A DNA stretch of 64,000 bases from Collinsella aerofaciens (GTDB taxonomy: Bacteria; Actinomycetota; Coriobacteriia; Coriobacteriales; Coriobacteriaceae): positions 21,247 through 85,246 of the forward strand of contig NZ_JADNOH010000085.1 in the NCBI RefSeq assembly GCF_015557435.1. The letters run 5' to 3'. The notes under the pieces were generated by a model. It made no database searches. It saw only the letters and a list, made by a program, of their open reading frames with translations, and was not told where the DNA came from. Both the position numbers and the translations under genes were made by a program. Below are positions 33,727 through 42,109 of the stretch, one piece after another; positions within the stretch are counted from its first letter, which is position 1; every line of letters begins with the position of its first letter.

Positions 33727-36087
33727 GTGAAGCTCGATACACTCGAGATTGGAAAGGACGCCGTTGTCGCATCGGTGGCATCGGACGATCAGGCACTCCG
33801 ACAGCATATTTTGGACATGGGCCTAACGCCGGGCACCGAAGTCACCATGATGAAGTACGCCCCCATGGGCGACCCGCTCGAGATCCGCCTGCGTGGCTAC
33901 GAGTTGACACTGCGCAAGGACGATGCCGCTCGCATCGAGCTTGTGGGTATTCACGACACCGATACGGGTCCGCGCGCTAACGCCGCAATCGGCACGACGG
34001 AGCATCCGGCCCTGGGCGAGGGGACGTATTCGCCCCGTGCGGCAAAGACGGCCGTGCCCGAGGGCGCGCCGCTGCACTTTGCCCTCGCCGGCAACCAAAA
34101 CTGCGGCAAGACCACGTTATTCAACCAGCTGACGGGCTCCAACCAGCATGTCGGTAACTTTCCCGGCGTGACGGTCGACCGCAAGGACGGCACTATCCGT
34201 AACCACCCCGAGGCGAGCGTTACCGACTTGCCCGGTATTTACTCGTTGTCGCCGTACACGGGCGAAGAAATCGTCAGCCGCCAATTCATCTTGGACGAAG
34301 ACCCCGACGCCATCATCGACATCATCGACGCCACCAACATCGAGCGTAACCTGTACCTGACGCTGCAGCTTATGGAGCTCGATCGTCCCATGGTCATCGC
34401 GCTCAACATGATGGACGAGGTGACGGCCAACGGCGGCGCCGTGGACGTCAACCTGCTCGAGAGCCTGTTGGGAGTGCCGGTCGTCCCCATTAGCGCTGCC
34501 CGCAACGAGGGTATCGGCGAGCTGGTGGACCATGCCTTGCATGTGGCGCGTTTCCGCGAGCGTCCCGGCCGCCTGGACTTCTGCGCACCTGATGGCCCAG
34601 ACGGCGGCGCACTGCATCGCTGCATCCACGGCATCGCCAACCTTATCGAGGACCATGCCGCGACGGCGCACATTCCCGTGCGTTTTGCGGCGACCAAGCT
34701 GGTTGAGGGCGACGAGCTGGTGACCGAGGCGCTTCACCTGGATCGCAACGAGCTCGATGCCATCGAGCACATCATTACCCAGATGGAGGGCGAGGCCGGC
34801 ACCGACCGCCTGTCCGCGCTGGCCGATATGCGCTTTAGCTTTATCGGCGACGTGTGTGGGCGTTGCGTCGTCAAGCCGCACGAGAGCCGCGAGCATGTGC
34901 GCTCCGTCAAGATCGACCGCATCCTGACAGGTCGTTACACAGCCATTCCGGCGTTCCTGGTGATCATGGGCCTCGTCTTTTGGCTGACGTTTGGCGTGAT
35001 CGGCGCGGCGTTGCAGGGACTCATGGAGGACGGCATCGCTGCCGTCATCGCCTCGGCCGATGCGGGCCTCAAGGCGTTCGGCACCAACGACGTGGTGCGC
35101 TCGCTGGCTGTCGACGGCGTGCTTACGGGTGTGGGCAGCGTGCTGACCTTCCTACCGATTATCGTCGTGCTCTTCTTGTTCCTCTCCATTCTGGAAGACT
35201 CGGGCTACATGGCGCGCGTCGCCTTTGTCATGGACAAAGTCCTGCGTCGCTTTGGCCTGTCGGGCCGCAGCTTCGTGCCTATGCTCGTCGGTTTTGGCTG
35301 CACCGTGCCGGCTATCATGTCGACCCGTACGCTCCCATCCGAGCACGACCGCAAGATGACGGTTATGCTCACGCCGTTCATGAGCTGTTCGGCCAAGTTG
35401 CCGGTCTACGGTCTGCTGTGCGGGGCGTTTTTCCCGCAGGCGACAGTTCCCGCCATGGTCTCGCTCTATCTGATTGGCATTGCGGTCGGTTGCATCGCGG
35501 CTTTGGTACTCAACCGTACGGCATTTAAGGGCGACCCGGTGCCGTTTATCATGGAGCTTCCCAATTACCGCCTGCCGAGCGTCAAGACGACGGTGATGCT
35601 GGCATGGGATAAGGCCAAGGACTTTATTACCAAAGCCTTTACCATTATCTTTGCCGCGACCGTGGTCATCTGGTTCCTTCAGACGTTCGATATCCGCTTT
35701 AATGTGGTCGCCGATCAGTCGCAAAGCCTGCTTGCGGGCCTCGGCAGCATCATCGCGCCGGCGCTGACGCCGCTTGGGTTTGGCGACTGGCGTGCATCCA
35801 CGGCGCTCGTCACCGGACTTATCGCCAAGGAGAGCGTCATCTCGACCCTCACGGTACTTTTGGGCGCGACCTCGCCCGCGGCGCTGTCGACCATGTTTTC
35901 GCCGTTTACTGCCTATGTGTTCCTGGTCTTTACGTTGCTGTACCCGCCGTGCGTGGCTGCGATCGGCGCCGTCAAGAGCGAGCTGGGCGCGCGCTACGCC
36001 GTTGCCGTGTTCGCGTTTCAAGTGACGGTCGCCTGGATCGTGGCGTTTGTCGTGCATTCGGCGGGCATATTGCTGGGGTTGGCTTAG
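33727..36087 (+). CDS. feoB: FeoA-FeoB fusion ferrous iron transporter
   Basis: A 786-aa protein. Residues 1-80 are a FeoA SH3-like domain (LRQHILDMGLTPGTEVTMMK, GDPLEIRLRGYELTLRKDDA). A ~40-residue linker follows, then the FeoB G domain with GNQNCGKTTLFNQLTGSN (G1), VGNFPGVTVDRKDG (switch I), DLPGIYSLSPY (G3) and LNMMDE (G4), and a membrane domain with two Gate motifs (VGFGCTVPAIMSTRTL and MSCSAKLPVYGLL). It imports Fe(II) under anaerobic conditions. The start is GTG with AAAGGA. Fusion of FeoA to FeoB occurs in some bacteria but is not the usual separate arrangement. Confidence 0.93.
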   Translation: MKLDTLEIGKDAVVASVASDDQALRQHILDMGLTPGTEVTMMKYAPMGDPLEIRLRGYELTLRKDDAARIELVGIHDTDTGPRANAAIGTTEHPALGEGTYSPRAAKTAVPEGAPLHFALAGNQNCGKTTLFNQLTGSNQHVGNFPGVTVDRKDGTIRNHPEASVTDLPGIYSLSPYTGEEIVSRQFILDEDPDAIIDIIDATNIERNLYLTLQLMELDRPMVIALNMMDEVTANGGAVDVNLLESLLGVPVVPISAARNEGIGELVDHALHVARFRERPGRLDFCAPDGPDGGALHRCIHGIANLIEDHAATAHIPVRFAATKLVEGDELVTEALHLDRNELDAIEHIITQMEGEAGTDRLSALADMRFSFIGDVCGRCVVKPHESREHVRSVKIDRILTGRYTAIPAFLVIMGLVFWLTFGVIGAALQGLMEDGIAAVIASADAGLKAFGTNDVVRSLAVDGVLTGVGSVLTFLPIIVVLFLFLSILEDSGYMARVAFVMDKVLRRFGLSGRSFVPMLVGFGCTVPAIMSTRTLPSEHDRKMTVMLTPFMSCSAKLPVYGLLCGAFFPQATVPAMVSLYLIGIAVGCIAALVLNRTAFKGDPVPFIMELPNYRLPSVKTTVMLAWDKAKDFITKAFTIIFAATVVIWFLQTFDIRFNVVADQSQSLLAGLGSIIAPALTPLGFGDWRASTALVTGLIAKESVISTLTVLLGATSPAALSTMFSPFTAYVFLVFTLLYPPCVAAIGAVKSELGARYAVAVFAFQVTVAWIVAFVVHSAGILLGLA

Positions 36088-36129
36088 TTATTTATTGACG
36101 GCGCAACCTCTGTGTATCGAATTGTTTTC

Positions 36130-36163
36130 GGCCCCGCATCTGTTGCTGACGGATGCGGGGCCG
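36130..36163 (+). terminator. Terminator-like hairpin after feoAB
   Basis: GGCCCCGCATC and GATGCGGGGCC form an 11-bp stem. Only a short T-poor tail follows (GTTGCT). TATAAT at 36170-36175 just downstream is a probable -10 for the MFS gene. Confidence 0.6.
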
Positions 36164-36208
36164 TTGCTATATAATCGCCTCCGCTCAAAATGATTGGAGA
36201 CGTTATAT

Positions 36209-37405
36209 ATGAGTCAGGCAAGGCAAGACGGCATCACGCTCAGGCAGTGGCTCCCGCTCGTCGGGCTCACCTGCTGTGCGTTCGTGTTCAACACGTCGGA
36301 GTTTATGCCCATCGGCCTTTTGACTGATATCGCCGCGTCGTTCTCGCTCACCGAGGCCCAGGCGGGCATCATGATCTCGGTCTATGCCTGGGGCGTCATG
36401 CTGCTGTCGTTGCCGCTCATGGTGTTCGCTTCGCGCTTCGAGTTCAAGCGGATGCTGCTGGGCGTGCTCGCCGTGTTCTCGCTCGGCCAGTTTCTGTCCG
36501 CTGTGGCGCCGACTTATCCCATCCTGGTCTGCGCGCGCCTGGTGGTCGCTTGCGCACATGCCGTGTTCTGGTCGGTCGCCTCGATTATGGCGTCGCGCCT
36601 GGTTGACACACGCCACGGGGCGCTCGCCATCAGCATGATCGCCACGGGCTCTTCCATCGCACAGATCTTCGGCCTGCCGCTCGGCCGCGCCATTGGCCTG
36701 GCCGTGGGCTGGCGTATGACGTTTGCCGTGGTCGGAGCGCTGTCTGCTGTCGCGGTCGTCTACCAGGCCACGGTGTTCCCCACCATGCCAGCGGGCGAGC
36801 GTTTTACGCTCAAGCAGCTGCCCGACCTGCTCAAGAACCCGTTCCTCATCGCGCTCTATGTGGTCACGGTCTTTATGGCGACCGGCTATTACGCGGGCTA
36901 TAGCTATATCGAGCCTTTCCTGGCTCAGGTCGCGCATGTCGACGCAAGCGCCATCACCATGACGCTGACGGCGTTTGGCTGCTCTGGTCTGCTCGGAAGC
37001 TGGCTGTTCGGTCGGCTGTTCGATGGGCACCGGTTCCCGTTTCTCGCGATTACGCTCTCCGGCGTGCCGGTGGCCCTGCTGCTCATGGGCCCGGCCGCGT
37101 CGTCGCTCGTGGCAGTGCTTGCCGTCTGCGCGCTATGGGGCTGCTGCGCCACGGCCTTTAATGTGGCGTTTCAGGCCGAGCTCATCAAGCACACGCCGGC
37201 GGACTCGTCGGCCGTCGCCATGTCGATCTTCTCGGGCCTGTTCAATCTGGGCATTGGCACGGGTACCGCGATCGGCGGAGCCGTGGTTTCGGGCCCCGGT
37301 ATCGCCTTGATCGGCTACGCGGGCGGTGCGATCGCTGCCGTGGGCGTCATCCTCGCTATCACGGTGATGTTCCCGGCCATTCGTCGCGCAAAGCCTGTCG
37401 CCTAA
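36209..37405 (+). CDS. MFS exporter, DHA1 family (AraJ/SotB-like)
   Basis: A 398-aa major facilitator protein with 12 predicted helices. The N-terminus shows FVFNTSEFMPIGLLTDIA, characteristic of the AraJ/SotB/YdhP sugar or drug efflux group, and a loop-2/3 motif around RFEFKRML. The C-terminus ends ITVMFPAIRRAKPVA. The start is ATG 36209 with GGAG 9 nt upstream; a TTG at 36194 is within that site. The last 19 codons recur as a diverged fragment 7466 bp downstream. Confidence 0.87.
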   Translation: MSQARQDGITLRQWLPLVGLTCCAFVFNTSEFMPIGLLTDIAASFSLTEAQAGIMISVYAWGVMLLSLPLMVFASRFEFKRMLLGVLAVFSLGQFLSAVAPTYPILVCARLVVACAHAVFWSVASIMASRLVDTRHGALAISMIATGSSIAQIFGLPLGRAIGLAVGWRMTFAVVGALSAVAVVYQATVFPTMPAGERFTLKQLPDLLKNPFLIALYVVTVFMATGYYAGYSYIEPFLAQVAHVDASAITMTLTAFGCSGLLGSWLFGRLFDGHRFPFLAITLSGVPVALLLMGPAASSLVAVLAVCALWGCCATAFNVAFQAELIKHTPADSSAVAMSIFSGLFNLGIGTGTAIGGAVVSGPGIALIGYAGGAIAAVGVILAITVMFPAIRRAKPVA

Positions 37406-37434
37406 CCACGTCCCCTCATCAGTTGCGGTGAAAT
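37349..37434 (+). repeat. Left flank repeat of the accessory island
   Basis: These 86 bp (MFS gene end, spacer CACGTCCCC and start of the hairpin) match 44815-44900 at 75 of 86 positions without gaps. Most differences in the coding part are at third codon positions. Confidence 0.8.
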
Positions 37435-37487
37435 ACGGACTGCTGGGCCCAATAAACCCGGCAAACAGTCCGCATTTCACCGCAACT
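37421..37487. repeat. 67-bp palindrome, copy A
   Basis: Arms AGTTGCGGTGAAATACGGAC and its partner GTCCGCATTTCACCGCAACT have one mismatch. The outer arm is shared with copy B at 44887-44953, while the inner arm (ACGGACTG against AGTTCCTG) differs but remains self-complementary. Confidence 0.75.
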
Positions 37488-37501
37488 TAGAAAGGGACTG
37501 G

Positions 37502-37536
37502 GGTAGCTAATTTGGGACGGGGCTTTTTTAGCTACC
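37502..37536. repeat. Hairpin GGTAGCTAA/TTAGCTACC
   Basis: Perfect 9-bp arms with an 17-nt loop ending in a T-run, between the MFS palindrome and the island terminator. Confidence 0.5.
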
Positions 37537-37557
37537 TCGCTGAGCATACGTAAAAGA

Positions 37558-37600
37558 GGCCGAGGCCGCTCCGGTGTGTGCTGGAGTGGCCTCGGTTTTG
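37558..37600. terminator. Bidirectional terminator at the island end
   Basis: GGCCGAGGCCGCTCC pairs with GGAGTGGCCTCGG(TTTT). On the minus strand it follows the last island gene and ends CCTCTTTTA; on the plus strand it is followed by TTTTGTG. Confidence 0.75.
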
Positions 37601-37618
37601 TGTCTGCGTATGATCGAC

Positions 37619-37987
37619 CTAGAGCTCGTCTTGGGGGACGACAGCCGTAAGTTGCTCGTTCTCAAATACCGCAGCAAGTCCGTGTTCGGGGTCAAAGCGA
37701 TAGTTGCACATGAGCGCTGCTTTGCGAGCATCATCGCTCCGAAGTACCACGATACTGGTCGGAATAACGTATCTAAAGATGTTTGTAATGGGGCCCTCGA
37801 TCTGATCGCCGTCTCTTTCGAGACAATAATCTTCGATCGCTTCCTTGCTGTCCTCAACGGTATCCCAGCTTGCAAGCAGGGCGCCCTTTGCTTCCTTTTG
37901 AATGTCGAGGACGCCTTGGTCCGAGTCACACTCGTAATAGACGGGGAGCGAGAAATCCCTGCCCCACAGATTCATGCCGTTAGTCAT
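37619..37987 (-). CDS. Putative immunity protein (DUF6985/DUF2004-like)
   Basis: A 122-aa protein starting MTNGMNLWGRDFSLPVYYEC. It has NIFRYVIPTSIVV and ALMCNYRFDPEHGLAAVFEN followed by VVPQDEL. The FDPEHGLAxxFEN...QD pattern recalls, from memory, small immunity-type domains found beside polymorphic toxins. No signal peptide. The ATG at 37987 overlaps the stop of the nuclease gene (ATGACTAA), a coupling expected for a toxin-immunity pair. Function is inferred from this pattern and context; no direct evidence. Confidence 0.6.
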   Translation of the reverse strand: MTNGMNLWGRDFSLPVYYECDSDQGVLDIQKEAKGALLASWDTVEDSKEAIEDYCLERDGDQIEGPITNIFRYVIPTSIVVLRSDDARKAALMCNYRFDPEHGLAAVFENEQLTAVVPQDEL

Positions 37988-38669
37988 CGAAGCCGCCAAT
38001 CTGATTCAGTATGTTTTTGATTTCGCTTACGCCGCCGAGATGGCTGCACACCTTGTGAACTTCGGTCGGAACAAGAGAGCACGTCTTCATATCATTGTGT
38101 TCGTGCCAGGTGTACTCATTTGCCTCGCGCCATTTCTTGACATCCTGGTGCGTCCAATCATCTTTGCCATCGCGTTGCTCAAGGTTCCAAGCTTTTGCGC
38201 ATTCAGTGTCTGCCTTTTCATAGTTGCCGACAATGCGTTCGCCGTTCTCGCCCATCTGCGAAAGCCTATGCTGGCTCATGCCTTGTATGGTTACTTTCGC
38301 TTCAGAGATAGGGTTGAAGTCAGGAATTCCATCCTTGTAATTGATGCCCTCAAGACCTTTGTTTCGAAGAATCTCGCGGACCCTATCGGCTGTGGGAATA
38401 AACATCGATTCCCCTCGGTCACCCGACCATTTTCCGTTTGGATTCTCGATGCTCGGTGTACGGTCCAGCCTCTCCTTATAGCTCGAAGGATAATCGCACG
38501 ATTCCACCGAGGGTCTAATCAATTTGTCGGGATCGATGGATTCGTTACGGCCGGCATTTTTAACCTCTGCCTTGGTTTCCTTTGATTCGGGGCCAATGAG
38601 TTTATCAGGATTGAACCCAAGTTTATCGCCTAGCTTGGCCACGCCGCCTTTCATTTGCTTGAACTCCAT
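37980..38669 (-). CDS. Putative toxin with C-terminal WHH/HNH-like nuclease domain
   Basis: A 229-aa protein. The N-terminal ~60 residues have a repeated short motif, FNPDKLIGP and IDPDKLIRP, which might be a recruitment signal. The rest matches the layout of small HNH-superfamily toxins: NGKWSGDRGESMFIPT, then INYKDGIPDFNP, and near the C-terminus YTWHEHNDMKTCSLVP, VHKVCSHLGGV. The W-H-E-H, VH and HxGG residues fit a His-Me finger (WHH/GH-E type) active site. The start overlaps the ATPase gene stop (TAATG). There is no secretion signal. It would cut nucleic acid, with the next gene giving protection; this is inference. Confidence 0.65.
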   Translation of the reverse strand: MEFKQMKGGVAKLGDKLGFNPDKLIGPESKETKAEVKNAGRNESIDPDKLIRPSVESCDYPSSYKERLDRTPSIENPNGKWSGDRGESMFIPTADRVREILRNKGLEGINYKDGIPDFNPISEAKVTIQGMSQHRLSQMGENGERIVGNYEKADTECAKAWNLEQRDGKDDWTHQDVKKWREANEYTWHEHNDMKTCSLVPTEVHKVCSHLGGVSEIKNILNQIGGFDD

Positions 38670-41600
38670 TAGCTCACCTCGCTATTCTCGTTCCAGTTGT
38701 GCCAATCGGAATATGCTTGGGTATCTTGCATTTGCAGACACAAGACATCGGTCATGATGCCCTGGATGATGACCTGCCTGGTGCGGCTGTCGATATCGCG
38801 GTCGATTGAGGACCTGAGTGCCGCGTCCGCCGCCATTGTCCATTGTTCGGCTTCATCGCTGCACTCGCGTTCGTCCTCGACCGCTTTGGCAACGTTGGGA
38901 AACAGTGTGCTCATTATGGGTCCCAGCTTGGTCATGCGCGGTTCGGCGGGTGGGTTTTGAACGGTGCGCAGGATCTTGACCTTTGTAGACGCGTCGATAT
39001 GGAGGCGATCGAGCCGTTCGCGAATGCTGTGCAGCTCCGTCTTGGTTCCGATGCTGATTCCGTAGGCCAGCATGCGCGCTACGGCAAGGGCATCATCGCT
39101 CTGGTTGCTTGCGACATCGTCGATGGGGCGGCTGTATGCAAAGTGCTCGCCATCCTCTGCTTTGGCGATCTTGCAGAGCACCGGCTCAACCCAATCGTTT
39201 TGGTAAATGGCCGCAACGCCTTTAGGCAGGCGTGCCAGTTCGACGATCTGTTGGTCGTTGAGGTTGGCGGCGCGACCGGCGAGCTCGCGGTCCGAAAGAT
39301 CGGGCAGGCGATGGATGATCTTGGTATTTGTGTTGCGAATGGCTGCCATATCGAGAAGTCCGGGCGCCTGGTCGGCGATGATGAAGCCTTCGCCGTATGT
39401 ACGCATCTCGGCGATGGCATTTGAGATCATCTCGACGCTCTTGCCTGTCAGGTCGCCGCTTTCCGAGCCTTGGCTGCTCGACGATCGCTTAAGCAGGTTG
39501 TGCGCCTCTTCAAGCACGGTCAGATGGCGAAGTGGCTGGTTCATGCCCTTTTTCTCGGCCATGCGATGTTCTTGAAGTTTGAGTACAAGAAGACCCATGA
39601 GTAGGGATTTTGTTTCGGCGGAGCCAATGCGCGATAGGTCGATGACTGTGTTGGCGTCAAAAAGCACGGTGGCGTCGACTTCGTTCGACGAAAGCATCAT
39701 GCCGTTGAGCCCGTTGGTGAGTGAATTGAGACGTGTGAGCAGCGAACCCTTGTAGGCGCCCTTATTTTCGGCGTCGTACTCGCTGGAATCGAGAATCTCG
39801 CGGACGTTGCGGGCAACATCTGCAAAGCAAGGAAAGAGATCGGCTCCATATGGGTTATCAGAAGCGGCAAGGTCCCATCCACAGTCTTCGTATGACCTGG
39901 CGACGGCGTCTTTAAGGACGGCGGGCATGGCGGCGTACATGGGCCAGCAGACATTAAAGATCTCAACGAGTCGGTCGAGGTGTTCCAGCACATGGATGCC
40001 GGACGGGAAGCTAAAAGGATTGATACGCAGGAGCGGCGTGAATTCTGGATTGGTTCCAAAGACGTTTACGTCTTCGCGGGCTCCATACACGTCCTTGTAT
40101 TCGCCCTTGGCAGGTTCAATGACAAGGAAGTTGACTCGCTGATCGAGCGCTTGGTCGAGGATGCGACAGACGGTATTGGTCTTTCCTGCGCCGGTGCTGC
40201 CCGTAACAAAGGTGTGCGAGGCAAGTGAGTCCTTTGACAGGAACGTTTCGATGCGTTCCTCGCGATGCATATGGAAAACCTTGCCTATGCAAAGGCCCTG
40301 CTGAGGCTGCGTACCATCGAACGTAGAGACGTTGCGCCCAAAAGAAGCGCATTCGATAACGGGCAACCCTGGGACGGACTTCTTGGGAAAGTTGAGCGAA
40401 TAGGCCAGCTCCTTGCCCGAAAGGGCAGTCGTTGCATCGACCGTTGCCGGATAGACCGAAAAGCTCGGATGTTGATCGAGCAGGGCGGGGGAGAGGGCAA
40501 AAGCAGGATGGCGCAAATCGCGAAGGTAGGAGCAGATTGCCGTGGCGTCGGCGCTTTGCTCTCCAAGGTCTCCGCGCCAGAGGTTTACTGCAGCCTGAGA
40601 CATATAGGATTCTTTGCCCTGGGTGAGGGCGAGATAGGTGTGGGCAACGTTATTCGCGACGTTGTGGTCTTCTGCTAGCACGTAGGCGCAAAAGTCCCAC
40701 ATGCCGAGTGCCGAGGCAAGGTCGTAGCGCTTCATTTGCAACTCAAGTATTTCGAGCGCGTGTTGGATGGAGTAATTCTTGAACGTCTGCGTGATGCCTT
40801 CGTCGGCGCCGATGGTAGCGGTGACCGTGCTTGAGCGTGCGAACGATCCGCCAAAGTTGGCACCTAGATTTACTGCCTGCGAAACACCGGAAGTCACGGA
40901 AGCTCCCTTAGAGACAGCCTTGCCAACACCGCTGGTGACGGCTTTGCCGAGCGTGTTGGATATGGCCTTGCCGGTAGATGAGCTTGTACCTGTTGCCGTG
41001 GACGTGGAGTGCGACGAACCCTCCGTGTGACTTGCGGATACGCCTAAGTCAACGCCTCCGCTCGAGGACTCATTCCTGCCGTCGGTGACCGTATCCGTGA
41101 TGCTTTCGGTCGATGTGGACGAGTCGGTTACGCTCTCGTTGCTCGATTCCGAGGTCGACTCGTTTGTCGAGTCCGTTTCGTTGTAGTTTTGAGCAACAGC
41201 CTGATTATTTCCCACCTGTCTGCCGGCGCTCACACCTGCATTGATGCCAATCGTCGCGGACGATCCGATGGAGTCGTTCTGGTGATGGGTGTAGTTGGTC
41301 GTCCATGAGGCATAAGGCGTTAGCAGTGAGTGGAGTTCGGCGAGGCGGAGTTTGCGCGATTCGATATCATGGATCGGGGTTGCGAGCAGCACGATAGTGT
41401 AGTCTTCGCTCGGCCTACCGGGCACAATGCCGTCGAGAACCTTCTCAATAGTTTGCGTGACGAACTTCTCGTTCTTTTCGGCTGGAATATTCGAAACGGC
41501 GGCAACCGAAGACGGGCGTCGATTGTCTAGACACGGAATGGGACCGCGGTTGGCGGGCCCCACTTCGGAACCGGGGAAGTTGCCCCTCAAGGCATCCGAC

Positions 41601-42100
41601 ATGCGCCGGGAAAAATTATCGGCGTCGATGTTGTCGCGAGCATTGTCGCTATTGACGACTGCGAGAAATACCTCGGTGCTTGCGCTGGTTCGATTAAAGA
41701 TCAGCGCAATGTTGCATTCTTCGTCAGAAAGAACGTCGTATACATTTACAAGCTTCTCGAGACTGTCCTCGTTGGGATCGACGATCCACTTCGTGATATT
41801 CATGAAGCGGATGTTGTTGTCGGCGTTAAAGCCCATGGGGTATTCAATGGAGGGGTCAATCGGCGCGTAAACATTTCGCAGCTGCGGCAGATAGGCGTTG
41901 TGAAGCTCAACGGCGGCAGTTGCCAAGAGCCGATTGGTGAGCTCGACAGCTTGCTCGTCTGCCGGATTCGGCTTTTCTGACAAGTATGCTGTTCGCTTTT
42001 GGTCGACCTCATCGAGCTGGGAGCTGCTGAGTACCGAGACGGTTGCGACCGCGTTGCCGGCTTTATCGGCAGCGCGCATAATCGCGTTTTTGATGCCCAT
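38669..42100 (-). CDS. HerA/FtsK-type ATPase with Ser/Thr-rich central region
   Basis: An 1143-aa protein. Residues ~1-300 form a domain I do not recognise (it may bind a partner). Residues ~313-420 are extremely rich in Ser, Thr and Gly (STNESTSESSNESVTDSSTS and following), with repeats of GKA(I/V)S. The ATPase has Walker A VTGSTGAGKTNT (about residue 632), a segment FLVIEPAKGEYKDVYG typical of HerA/DUF87 ATPases, and Walker B LTVLEEAHNLLK (about residue 862), followed by FIIADQAPGLLD. HerA/VirB4-like enzymes move DNA or protein. It lies 9 nt after the dynamin gene and overlaps the nuclease gene. No membrane helix is clear. Confidence 0.78.
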   Translation of the reverse strand: MGIKNAIMRAADKAGNAVATVSVLSSSQLDEVDQKRTAYLSEKPNPADEQAVELTNRLLATAAVELHNAYLPQLRNVYAPIDPSIEYPMGFNADNNIRFMNITKWIVDPNEDSLEKLVNVYDVLSDEECNIALIFNRTSASTEVFLAVVNSDNARDNIDADNFSRRMSDALRGNFPGSEVGPANRGPIPCLDNRRPSSVAAVSNIPAEKNEKFVTQTIEKVLDGIVPGRPSEDYTIVLLATPIHDIESRKLRLAELHSLLTPYASWTTNYTHHQNDSIGSSATIGINAGVSAGRQVGNNQAVAQNYNETDSTNESTSESSNESVTDSSTSTESITDTVTDGRNESSSGGVDLGVSASHTEGSSHSTSTATGTSSSTGKAISNTLGKAVTSGVGKAVSKGASVTSGVSQAVNLGANFGGSFARSSTVTATIGADEGITQTFKNYSIQHALEILELQMKRYDLASALGMWDFCAYVLAEDHNVANNVAHTYLALTQGKESYMSQAAVNLWRGDLGEQSADATAICSYLRDLRHPAFALSPALLDQHPSFSVYPATVDATTALSGKELAYSLNFPKKSVPGLPVIECASFGRNVSTFDGTQPQQGLCIGKVFHMHREERIETFLSKDSLASHTFVTGSTGAGKTNTVCRILDQALDQRVNFLVIEPAKGEYKDVYGAREDVNVFGTNPEFTPLLRINPFSFPSGIHVLEHLDRLVEIFNVCWPMYAAMPAVLKDAVARSYEDCGWDLAASDNPYGADLFPCFADVARNVREILDSSEYDAENKGAYKGSLLTRLNSLTNGLNGMMLSSNEVDATVLFDANTVIDLSRIGSAETKSLLMGLLVLKLQEHRMAEKKGMNQPLRHLTVLEEAHNLLKRSSSSQGSESGDLTGKSVEMISNAIAEMRTYGEGFIIADQAPGLLDMAAIRNTNTKIIHRLPDLSDRELAGRAANLNDQQIVELARLPKGVAAIYQNDWVEPVLCKIAKAEDGEHFAYSRPIDDVASNQSDDALAVARMLAYGISIGTKTELHSIRERLDRLHIDASTKVKILRTVQNPPAEPRMTKLGPIMSTLFPNVAKAVEDERECSDEAEQWTMAADAALRSSIDRDIDSRTRQVIIQGIMTDVLCLQMQDTQAYSDWHNWNENSEVS

Positions 42101-42109
42101 ACGATCAGC

